From Desulfocapsa sp. (GTDB lineage: Bacteria > Desulfobacterota > Desulfobulbia > Desulfobulbales > Desulfocapsaceae), in the NCBI GenBank assembly GCA_020717935.1, contig DYDK01000085.1:1-7346 (forward strand): 7,346 bases of DNA, written 5' to 3'. Each line of letters starts with the position of its first letter. Positions within the stretch are counted from its first letter, which is position 1. The position numbers were made by a program, and so were the translations under genes. This document shows positions 1-5,872 of the stretch, one piece after another. Under the pieces are notes generated by a model, which was given only the letters and a program-made list of their open reading frames with translations, ran no database searches and was not told the origin of the DNA.

Positions 1-22
1 TAAAAAAACAAACTAAAAAACA

Positions 23-41
23 ACCGCATCGCTCAAGCGGC
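23..41 (-). other. Leader hairpin followed by a T-rich tract (minus strand)
   Basis: On the minus strand, GCCGC and GCGGT (the outermost pair a G-T wobble) can pair around a 9-nt loop. An alternative inner stem, CGC-TTGA-GCG, is also possible. The transcript then runs into a T-rich stretch to the window edge. The hairpin lies about 5-25 nt downstream of the predicted P2 start. It could be a boxB-like element of an rRNA leader, or a weak intrinsic terminator or attenuator of a short RNA started at P1 or P2. The stem is short, so it is weak as a terminator. Confidence 0.3.
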
Positions 42-52
42 GACGAGATGTA

Positions 53-81
53 AATTTAATCAAATTCAAACTGCCTGTCAA
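53..81 (-). promoter_or_regulatory. Leftward sigma-70 promoter P2 (rrn P2-like)
   Basis: The minus strand shows a perfect TTGACA (plus 76-81), a 17-bp spacer and TAAATT (plus 53-58). It shares the bases GTTATTGACA with P1 and lies 125 bp downstream of it. Two tandem promoters about 120 bp apart is the classic layout of rRNA operons. Transcription would leave the window after about 45 nt, so the transcribed gene is not visible. Confidence 0.6.
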
Positions 82-177
82 TAACTTTCTTACTCGTCTC
101 TGTTCTTTATTTACTCTCTTCTCCTGACATCTGTACCCTGACTTCCGTCCTCAGCACGCTGTCTTAAAGAGTGCGGC

Positions 178-206
178 AAAATACTCAATCAACGAAAACA
201 TGTCAA
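178..206 (-). promoter_or_regulatory. Leftward sigma-70 promoter P1 (rrn P1-like)
   Basis: Read on the minus strand there is a perfect TTGACA (plus 201-206), a 17-bp spacer and TATTTT (plus 178-183), followed by the GC-rich discriminator GCCGCAC. The DNA upstream of the -35 is AT-rich (runs of T and A at about 207-232), as in an UP element. A GC-rich discriminator is typical of promoters under stringent control, such as those of rRNA operons. Just past the predicted start the minus strand reads CACTCTTTAAGACAG, which resembles the boxA antitermination element (consensus about TGCTCTTTAACA). The promoter call is strong; the stable-RNA role is inferred. Confidence 0.7.
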
Positions 207-276
207 TAACAAAATAACAAAAACAACGAGCTTTTTCCTGATTCCTTTCATCTTAATGAGAGACCACGAAAATTGT

Positions 277-305
277 TTGCTTTTAACTCATAAAAACCGT
301 AACAT
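277..305 (+). promoter_or_regulatory. Possible selA promoter
   Basis: TTGCTT (277-282), a 17-bp spacer and TAACAT (300-305) form a moderate sigma-70 match: three of six bases at -35 and four of six at -10. Transcription would begin near 312. That would leave essentially no leader for an ATG at 311 and favours the in-frame ATG at 380 as the selA start. No better rightward promoter was seen upstream of selA. Confidence 0.3.
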
Positions 306-379
306 ATCTCATGTTTGTTCTCAATAAATGGTATCGAAGGACAATCATTTCACCTTTTTCTCATCAGCAACCACAACCC

Positions 380-1792
380 ATGACAAATATTCAAGAGCTT
401 CTTTGCACCTTACCAAAAATCGATGAATGCCTCGATAGCCTGCGTGACTCGACACAATTGATTCCCACTCTCCTAGTTAAATTGGCGGTTCGTCGTTGCA
501 TAGCTTCAGAACGGCAACGCATTCTCCACGACCATAAAGCAGGCGCATCATATGCTCCACTGACCATGCAACAATGGAAAGAAAAATTTCTTCACGCTAT
601 AGCGATAAAAAATCGTATGAATCTTCGTCAGGTAATCAATGGAACGGGAATCGTTATTCATACCAACTTAGGCCGCTCTATTCTCTCGGCCCCAGTGGTT
701 GATGCGGTTCAACGGGCAGGAACCCATTATACTAATTTAGAGTTTAATCTCAGTGACGGAAAACGGGGGAGTCGCTATACTCTTGTTGAAGAGATTCTCT
801 GCGACCTGACGGGAGCCGAAGCCGCATTAGTAGTGAATAATAATGCCGCTGCCGTCCTGCTGGCACTTGACACCTTAGCCCATGGTAGCCAGGTGATTGT
901 CTCTCGTGGGCAATTAGTTGAAATTGGGGGATCATTCAGGATTCCTGATGTCATTGCCAAAAGTGGTGCCCAATTAGTTGAGGTGGGGGCAACCAATCGA
1001 ACCCATCTTGCAGACTATGAGAGAATGATCAATGAAGAGACCTCCCTGCTTTTGAAAGTTCACACCTCCAATTTCCGTCTCATTGGCTTTACCTCCGAAG
1101 TGTCAGCTGAAGATTTAGTCAAACTGGGCCACGCAAAAGGGTTGCCGGTCATGGAAGATCTGGGCAGTGGTTGCCTGGTTGACCTGTCTTCATTTGGGCT
1201 TCCACAAGAGCCAACGGTTCAGCACATTATCAAAGCAGGCGTTGATGTGGTTACATTTAGTGGAGACAAGCTCCTCGGCGGCCCTCAAGCTGGCCTGATC
1301 GTTGGCAAAAAAGAAATTATCGACCGTATCAAACGCAATCCTTTGAATCGTGCTCTGCGCATCGATAAATTCACCTTGGCAGCTCTTGAAGCAGTGCTAC
1401 GAAACTATTACGACCTTGACCAGGCCCTCACCACCGTTCCCACCCTCAGAATGCTCACCCAACCATCTGATATCATCAAAAAAAGAGCACAAAGGCTTTT
1501 GCGACAAACACGCAAAAGAGCAATGCCCGTGTGCACCCTGTCCCTGCTGGCAACCGTGTCACTTGTGGGAGGAGGCGCCATGCCTGAACACGGTTTACCA
1601 AGCTGGGCCGTAGCCTTTCAACCTGAACAGATTTCTCTTACCGAACTGGAAAAAGGATTTCGTAGTCTTCCCTTGCCGATTATTGGTAAAATTGAAGATG
1701 GTATATTTCTGTTAGACATGAGAACCATTACCGACGAGGAGATTCCGTCACTCATTACTTCTCTAACAACCTTTTTTACTCAAGGTGCGTGA
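380..1792 (+). CDS. selA: L-seryl-tRNA(Sec) selenium transferase (selenocysteine synthase)
   Basis: SelA is a pyridoxal-phosphate enzyme of the cytoplasm that converts Ser-tRNA(Sec) to Sec-tRNA(Sec) with selenophosphate supplied by SelD. The predicted 470 residues fit the family length (about 463 in E. coli), and the family signatures are intact: VINGTGIVIHTNLGR near residues 85-99, VVNNNAAAVLL, VSRGQLVEIGGSFRIPDV, KVHTSNF, EDLGSGCLVDL and FSGDKLLGGPQAG. The lysine of the last motif (K297 in this numbering) is the PLP Schiff-base residue. I chose ATG 380 because MTNIQELLCTLPKIDECL lines up with the N terminus of E. coli SelA. An in-frame ATG at 311 would add 23 residues that do not look like the family. 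Neither start has a clear Shine-Dalgarno sequence. The gene ends in TGA 4 bp before the next ATG. selB, its usual neighbour in many genomes, is not here. The gene looks complete and functional. Confidence 0.96.
   Translation: MTNIQELLCTLPKIDECLDSLRDSTQLIPTLLVKLAVRRCIASERQRILHDHKAGASYAPLTMQQWKEKFLHAIAIKNRMNLRQVINGTGIVIHTNLGRSILSAPVVDAVQRAGTHYTNLEFNLSDGKRGSRYTLVEEILCDLTGAEAALVVNNNAAAVLLALDTLAHGSQVIVSRGQLVEIGGSFRIPDVIAKSGAQLVEVGATNRTHLADYERMINEETSLLLKVHTSNFRLIGFTSEVSAEDLVKLGHAKGLPVMEDLGSGCLVDLSSFGLPQEPTVQHIIKAGVDVVTFSGDKLLGGPQAGLIVGKKEIIDRIKRNPLNRALRIDKFTLAALEAVLRNYYDLDQALTTVPTLRMLTQPSDIIKKRAQRLLRQTRKRAMPVCTLSLLATVSLVGGGAMPEHGLPSWAVAFQPEQISLTELEKGFRSLPLPIIGKIEDGIFLLDMRTITDEEIPSLITSLTTFFTQGA
1783..1788 (+). 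promoter_or_regulatory. Ribosome binding site inside the selA 3' end
   Basis: AAGGTG lies within the last codons of selA, 8 nt before ATG 1797. It supports ATG 1797 over the upstream in-frame GTG at 1785, which would sit inside this element. The position implies translational coupling between selA and the next gene. Confidence 0.5.
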
Positions 1793-1796
1793 GAGA

Positions 1797-4043
1797 ATGT
1801 CCGAGCATTTCCCCTTTTTCACCGTTGCAACTTCTTTATCACGGCACGATTTCCATCACTTTTCCCTATCTTTTACCCAGACAATAAAGGGGAAACTCTC
1901 TGTTGCCAGTACCGCTCATGTTTCGTTTATTCACACCATTGAAGAAATAGATGACATATATCATGAATCACAAAAAGCATCCCGCCTTCAACGCCTCTAC
2001 TCCACTATCCTTCAGACTCAGGCCCCCGCAACCGAAGATGATTGCCTCTTGCTCCCTTTTTCCGTCCTTGCTGGTCAACCCGTCGTTGCCTTCATCAAAG
2101 GAATTGATCCCATCTTAGTAAGAAAAATCGACCATGATTGGCTACAAGAGCTTCGTGACGATCTGCAACACGCATTGCTTATCGTCAAGCAGGCAGGCAC
2201 TGACCCGCAAACCGGCCTTCTCAATATGCTCCACCTGAGCACCATGTGCAACACCTTCCCTGAAGGGGAGCATATTGGTCTGTCATTCGTGGAGGTTTTC
2301 CCCAAAGCCCGCACCGCCATTGAAGAAATGCGGTATATACAAAGAACCGCGAATGCCTTACAAACCTTTATTGGTGAAAACATCGCCCTGTATCATATCG
2401 GCCAATCGATTTTTGCCTATCCCTTGTGGCATTGTAGCGAAGACGAAATTACCTCTGTCGCCAGATTAATTGCCTTCTTGAAACGAGAACGCTTCAAATC
2501 TGTTCACATAGGTTACAGTTACGGTATAATTGGTAGCGACAAAGAAGGCTATGCCAATACAACCGGCCGCGATCTTCTCGATGAGGCGTGGCAGGCATTA
2601 CAGACTGCCTGCAAAAGAGGGCCGTTCAGCTTCTGCTCGTATCACTTGCTGCAAAATTCGCGCTGTCATCCTCTCTACGCCTCGAAGAGAAATATGCTGG
2701 CAAATACCGGGCCCTGTTGGCAATCGGGACAAACCAAGGAATTAAAGCGATATATGCAACAATGGGATCATTTCAGCCTGGTTCAATTCCATCCTCTGGT
2801 GGCAACAGAAAGTATTTATGATAAAATCAGCGAAGAAGATTTTGTAATCAGTGGCAGTAAAAAATTTCAAGGCCCAAATGCAGATGCATACCTCCTGCTC
2901 CCGACTACGGACCAAAGAAAGGTCCGAAAGCTGGTGCACACAACCGTGCAGACCCTTACCCTTGAGGAAAAAGTCCACGGTCCGGTGGCGGCCGGCATTG
3001 CCATCTTTCCTTTCAGCGATTTCAAAAAAACAGAACTGATACCCAATTGTCAAAAGGCCCTCCTGCATGGAGCCCTTGAAGACGAAGGCATAATAACAGT
3101 TTTTAACGCTTTGAGTCTCAATGTCAGCGGTGATATTTATTACGGGGAGGGTGATATCCCCCGAGCCATCAAGGAATATCGGCGAGGACTTGCCATTACC
3201 CCCAATGATGTCAACCTGCTCAACAGCCTTGGCGTCAGTTATGCGATGATGAACAGGCATACCTTGGCCAATGACTGTTTCCTTCAGGCCCTTTCCATTC
3301 ACGACCATAATTTCATGGCCTGGTATAACTTGGGTTTGGGACGAGAATTGCAAAACGATCTCACCGGTGCGGTAGTTGCCTTTGAACGAGCCTATTCATG
3401 CCCCTTAGAAGGTGACAAAGATACAGCCAATGTCCGCCATGAACTTCCCCTGCAACTGGCAAAACTCTACTGCCAGATCGGACAATATCAAAAATGTTTA
3501 GACATTCTTCTCCCTTGGCATAATGCGAAACACGAGAAATCTGATGCGGGCCCAGCCAGCCGAGCACTCCGTTTTCTTGGAGAATCATTTCATGGCCTTG
3601 GCCGAACTCAAGAGGCTATAATCGCATTGCAACGAGCCATCCATTTTGACGAATATGATGCTGATGCCCTCAGCCTATTGGGCGAAATATATCTTGATAC
3701 CAATGCAGGCAACCAGATTGCCCTCAAACTCTGTGGAAAAAGTATCGAACTCAATCCCGTGCCAATCCTCTTTCACCTCAGACTGGCGAAAGCAATGATA
3801 TCCTGTGGGTATTTAGAAACCGCCCTGGTCACCCTCCGCCCCTGCCTCCGAGATCAAAAAACCAAGGGCGCAGCCCGGGTGCAGATGGGATTGCTTTACA
3901 AAAAATGGGGAAAGAACACAACAGCCATACGATGGTTGAACAAGGCCCTTACCCAGCCAGAAATCAAGATCAATGAAAACGAAAAGGTAAAAGAGTGGCG
4001 TCAACAAGCACTCTCCTCACTCACAGAACTATCCGAAAAATAG
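1797..4043 (+). CDS. Protein with two degenerate GGDEF-like domains and C-terminal TPRs
   Basis: This is a large cytoplasmic protein of 748 residues with no signal peptide or membrane segment. Residues below are counted from ATG 1797. About 1-130 is an unassigned N-terminal region. At about 135 DPQTGLLNMLHL matches the opening signature of GGDEF domains (D-x-LTGL-x-N), and near 200-207 HIGQSIFAY sits where RYGGDEF is expected, so the cyclase residues are lost. A second eroded copy appears at about 347-436, with DAYLLLP and then AGIAIFPF followed by an A/L-rich helix. From about 440 to the end there are roughly six or seven TPR-like helix pairs, for example GDIPRAIKEYRRGLAITPND, MAWYNLGLGRELQNDLTGAV and GRTQEAIIALQRAI. 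Diguanylate cyclase activity is unlikely. A role as a protein-interaction scaffold, perhaps with nucleotide sensing, is inferred. It overlaps the selA control zone and is probably co-expressed with selA and the LOG gene. A longer form from GTG 1785 is possible. Confidence 0.85.
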   Translation: MSEHFPFFTVATSLSRHDFHHFSLSFTQTIKGKLSVASTAHVSFIHTIEEIDDIYHESQKASRLQRLYSTILQTQAPATEDDCLLLPFSVLAGQPVVAFIKGIDPILVRKIDHDWLQELRDDLQHALLIVKQAGTDPQTGLLNMLHLSTMCNTFPEGEHIGLSFVEVFPKARTAIEEMRYIQRTANALQTFIGENIALYHIGQSIFAYPLWHCSEDEITSVARLIAFLKRERFKSVHIGYSYGIIGSDKEGYANTTGRDLLDEAWQALQTACKRGPFSFCSYHLLQNSRCHPLYASKRNMLANTGPCWQSGQTKELKRYMQQWDHFSLVQFHPLVATESIYDKISEEDFVISGSKKFQGPNADAYLLLPTTDQRKVRKLVHTTVQTLTLEEKVHGPVAAGIAIFPFSDFKKTELIPNCQKALLHGALEDEGIITVFNALSLNVSGDIYYGEGDIPRAIKEYRRGLAITPNDVNLLNSLGVSYAMMNRHTLANDCFLQALSIHDHNFMAWYNLGLGRELQNDLTGAVVAFERAYSCPLEGDKDTANVRHELPLQLAKLYCQIGQYQKCLDILLPWHNAKHEKSDAGPASRALRFLGESFHGLGRTQEAIIALQRAIHFDEYDADALSLLGEIYLDTNAGNQIALKLCGKSIELNPVPILFHLRLAKAMISCGYLETALVTLRPCLRDQKTKGAARVQMGLLYKKWGKNTTAIRWLNKALTQPEIKINENEKVKEWRQQALSSLTELSEK

Positions 4044-4064
4044 ACATGGCAACAGGAAAAAAAT

Positions 4065-4748
4065 ATGCAAAACTATAATCGGCGACGAATAAAAAACGAA
4101 CCCAAGTACTGCTTAGATAACAGCGTGGTAGGTGATTCGTGGCGCATGTTTCGCATCATGTCGGAATTTGTCGATGGATTTGATGCCCTCTCAACCATAG
4201 AGGTGCCAGTAGTCACTATTTACGGATCAGCCAGAACCACACCCGATAATCCTTACTATAAGTTAACAGAAGAGCTGGCTGGCAAATTGGCACTGGCCGG
4301 CTATGGCGTTGTTACCGGTGGTGGCCCTGGGATTATGGAGGCAGCCAACAAGGGGGCAGCCGAGGCGGGCGGCGTTTCGATTGGTCTCAACATTGATCTC
4401 CCCCATGAACAACGCCCCAATCCCTACATCAATTTTCCTTTGCATTTCAAATACTTCTTCGTTCGTAAAGTCATGTTCATGAAATATTCCATGGCCTTTA
4501 TCTGTATGCCTGGCGGTTTTGGTTCCCTGGATGAGCTTTTTGAGTCCCTGACCCTGATTCAGACGAAAAGTGTCAAACCTTTTCCAATTATTCTTATCGG
4601 AAGTGATTTTTGGGGTGGACTTTTAGAGTGGATAAAGGATAAGTTTATTACTAATAAAACTATTACTGAGGACGATCTTTTACTCATCGATATCATGGAT
4701 GATGTGGAAAGCGTGGTCAATTATATTAAAAAGACCGTGGTAGTCTAG
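4065..4748 (+). CDS. LOG family protein (TIGR00730-type, Rossmann fold)
   Basis: This 227-residue cytoplasmic protein has the hallmarks of the LOG family (cytokinin-riboside 5'-monophosphate phosphoribohydrolases, often misnamed lysine decarboxylases). YGSAR is at 53-57, GGGPGIMEAAN at 85-95, RK at 134-135 and PGGFGSLDE at 149-157. Members cleave nucleoside 5'-monophosphates to base and ribose 5-phosphate. The family motif PGGxGTxxE carries Ser in place of Thr here, a conservative change. The length is normal for the subgroup with an extended N terminus. AGGA at 4054-4057 stands 7 nt before the ATG and supports the start. The gene begins 21 bp after the TPR gene, consistent with an operon. 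The physiological substrate cannot be read from the sequence; nucleotide salvage or homeostasis is the likely role. Confidence 0.93.
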   Translation: MQNYNRRRIKNEPKYCLDNSVVGDSWRMFRIMSEFVDGFDALSTIEVPVVTIYGSARTTPDNPYYKLTEELAGKLALAGYGVVTGGGPGIMEAANKGAAEAGGVSIGLNIDLPHEQRPNPYINFPLHFKYFFVRKVMFMKYSMAFICMPGGFGSLDELFESLTLIQTKSVKPFPIILIGSDFWGGLLEWIKDKFITNKTITEDDLLLIDIMDDVESVVNYIKKTVVV

Positions 4749-4755
4749 CCCAACT

Positions 4756-4776
4756 AAAATTTTCCACAAAAATTTT
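4756..4776. repeat. AT-only inverted repeat between the LOG and phosphatase genes
   Basis: AAAATTTT occurs twice (4756-4763 and 4769-4776), separated by CCACA, so an 8-bp A/T hairpin can form. No T-run follows it, so it is not a convincing terminator. It could be a minor processing or pausing site, or simply reflect AT-rich DNA. Confidence 0.35.
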
Positions 4777-4797
4777 CATTAAACAACCCGCATTCAA

Positions 4798-5571
4798 ATG
4801 AAAAGGATAGACACTCTTTTCTCCTTTTTTAAGTTAAAACAGAAAAAGAACGAATCAACGATTACATACAACCATGCCGCTTGTTCCCATGTAGGATTGG
4901 TGCGTAACTTAAATGAAGACAGCTATCTGGCGCTTCCTGAATATGGACTGTGGGTTGTGGCAGACGGAATGGGCGGCCATGAAGCGGGAGAAATTGCCAG
5001 TCAAATTGCCGTTCAGGAAATTTCCAAGAGCATACAAAGAGGGCTGTCTCTTACGGATGCTATTACGGCTGCACATTATGCGATTCAAAATGATATTCGC
5101 AGAGCATTTGGGGCAACAAACATGGGCACAACAGTGGTTGCGGCTAAACTCAATGGTCGAAATTATGAAATTGCATGGGTTGGTGATAGTCGTGCCTATT
5201 TGTGGAATACTGCTCTTCAACAACTGACATCAGATCACTCCTATGTGCAACAGCTTCTTGATTCAGGATTGATCATTGCAAGCGAGGTCGCCTCCCATCC
5301 CCATCGAAATATAATTTCCCAGGCATTAGGCCTTTCAGGAAATAGACACTATGCCCCCAAAATTGACCATCTCACTGGCATATTTAATAAAAATGATACG
5401 TTACTATTATGTTCCGATGGCTTAACCGGGGAAGTGTCTGGCAAAGAAATTGCCCTTATTTTTGCGCAGGAAAAAGATAATACAACCAGAGCAGACCGTC
5501 TTATAAAAGCAGCCCTTGCAAATGGGGGGCGTGATAACGTGACAGTGATAATGGTTACACCGATTCAGTAA
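4798..5571 (+). CDS. PP2C-family serine/threonine protein phosphatase
   Basis: This 257-residue soluble metal-dependent phosphatase resembles bacterial Stp/PrpC/PppA. All PP2C motifs are present: VGLVRNLNEDS (32-42), VADGMGGHEAG (54-64, metal-binding D56 and G57), MGTTVV (109-114), WVGDSRAYL (127-135), LTSDHSYVQQL (143-153), SHPHRNIISQALG (166-178), LLLCSDGLT (202-210, metal-binding D207) and GGRDNVTVI (243-251, metal-binding D246). The enzyme is therefore expected to be active with Mn or Mg. It would remove phosphates from Ser/Thr of target proteins, usually opposing a Hanks-type kinase. No such kinase is in the window. The first 20 residues are a Lys/Phe-rich extension outside the fold. ATG 4798 has no clear Shine-Dalgarno sequence, but a stop at 4780 leaves no better upstream start. 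It is probably the last gene of the selA transcription unit. Confidence 0.95.
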   Translation: MKRIDTLFSFFKLKQKKNESTITYNHAACSHVGLVRNLNEDSYLALPEYGLWVVADGMGGHEAGEIASQIAVQEISKSIQRGLSLTDAITAAHYAIQNDIRRAFGATNMGTTVVAAKLNGRNYEIAWVGDSRAYLWNTALQQLTSDHSYVQQLLDSGLIIASEVASHPHRNIISQALGLSGNRHYAPKIDHLTGIFNKNDTLLLCSDGLTGEVSGKEIALIFAQEKDNTTRADRLIKAALANGGRDNVTVIMVTPIQ

Positions 5572-5642
5572 ATTTCGTATGTTTTATGAGGGTCCTCCCA
5601 CAGAGAGATACTCACATATTTGCAGATTGGTGAACTATTTTT

Positions 5643-5669
5643 AACCGGAAAAAGATTTTCTGGTTTTTT
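5643..5669 (+). terminator. Rho-independent terminator after the phosphatase gene
   Basis: AACCGGAAAA (5643-5652) and TTTTCTGGTT (5656-5665) pair over 10 bp with one G-T wobble around a 3-nt loop (AGA). TTTT follows directly. It lies about 70 bp past the phosphatase stop and separates the selA block from the exported-protein block. Confidence 0.65.
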
Positions 5670-5761
5670 AACTATCAAACCATTACAATCAAAAATAAAG
5701 TAATAGTGCGAAGTAGACAATAATACATTTTTCCTTTTGAAAATATACCGTTAACAGAAGA

Positions 5762-5779
5762 CTTTGTTTTCTTTGTTTT
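5762..5779 (+). repeat. Tandem 9-bp repeat CTTTGTTTT x2
   Basis: Two perfect head-to-tail copies of CTTTGTTTT lie in the untranslated region ahead of the exported-protein genes, about 95-110 bp before the start codon. It may be a slippage product or part of a regulator site. No function can be assigned. Confidence 0.6.
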
Positions 5780-5808
5780 GTGTGCTTGCCCAGATGTTTG
5801 CGTAGCAT

Positions 5809-5867
5809 GACTCCATATTCCGTAACGGTGTAGCCATAAGAGCATAGCTTTTATTACCTCTGGAGTC
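5809..5867 (+). promoter_or_regulatory. Possible leader fold masking the ribosome binding site
   Basis: GACTCCA (5809-5815) is the exact reverse complement of TGGAGTC (5861-5867), which contains the GGAG Shine-Dalgarno of the gene at 5873. Between the two arms are a small hairpin CCG-TAA-CGG (5820-5828) and an 8-bp stem ATAAGAGC/GCTTTTAT with loop ATA (5836-5854, one G-T pair). Together they would make a three-way junction that hides the ribosome binding site, as in a translational riboswitch or thermosensor. It matches no riboswitch class I know. The pairing is seen; the regulatory role is inferred. Confidence 0.35.
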
Positions 5868-5872
5868 CTTTA

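Larger units (their letters stand above)
1..310. other. Intergenic region with leftward-facing promoters
   Basis: No convincing protein gene lies here. The interval is AT-rich. It carries two strong minus-strand sigma-70 promoters (178-206 and 53-81), a small GC-rich hairpin next to A-rich tracts at the extreme left, and a weaker plus-strand promoter ahead of selA. The 10-bp string TGTCAATAAC occurs twice (76-85 and 201-210), because both leftward promoters share the same -35 region and upstream bases. The region therefore works as a divergent control region between selA and an unseen leftward transcription unit. Confidence 0.7.

Noticed and set aside
189..251. 20-residue hydrophobic peptide frame on the minus strand (MKGIRKKLVVFVILLLTCFR)
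   Set aside because: It resembles a small toxin or signal-like peptide, but it has no ribosome binding site, overlaps the P1 promoter and its AT-rich upstream tract, and can be explained by T-rich DNA.
750..996. Minus-strand open frames inside selA
   Set aside because: Shadow frames opposite a highly conserved gene, with no start signals and low-complexity products.
1790..1792. selA stop TGA as a possible selenocysteine codon
   Set aside because: SelA is already full length at this point, the following frame has no family similarity, and the next gene begins at once.
2742..3353. 203-codon minus-strand open frame opposite the TPR gene
   Set aside because: It is long, but it lies opposite a frame with clear GGDEF-like and TPR patterns. 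It shows no recognisable domain and no ribosome binding site of note.
4756..4776. Terminator after the LOG gene
   Set aside because: The stem is only A/T pairs and has no T-run after it, so it is unlikely to stop transcription.
4913..5227. 104-codon plus-strand frame inside the PP2C gene
   Set aside because: It overlaps the metal-binding motifs of the phosphatase in another frame and has no features of its own.
5786..5826. Promoter for the exported-protein operon (TTGCCC, TTGCGT or sigma-54-like TTGCCC-N5-TTTGCG)
   Set aside because: No -35/-10 pair with 16-18 bp spacing and no GG/GC pair of a sigma-54 site could be found. A promoter must exist between 5670 and 5808, but I cannot place it.
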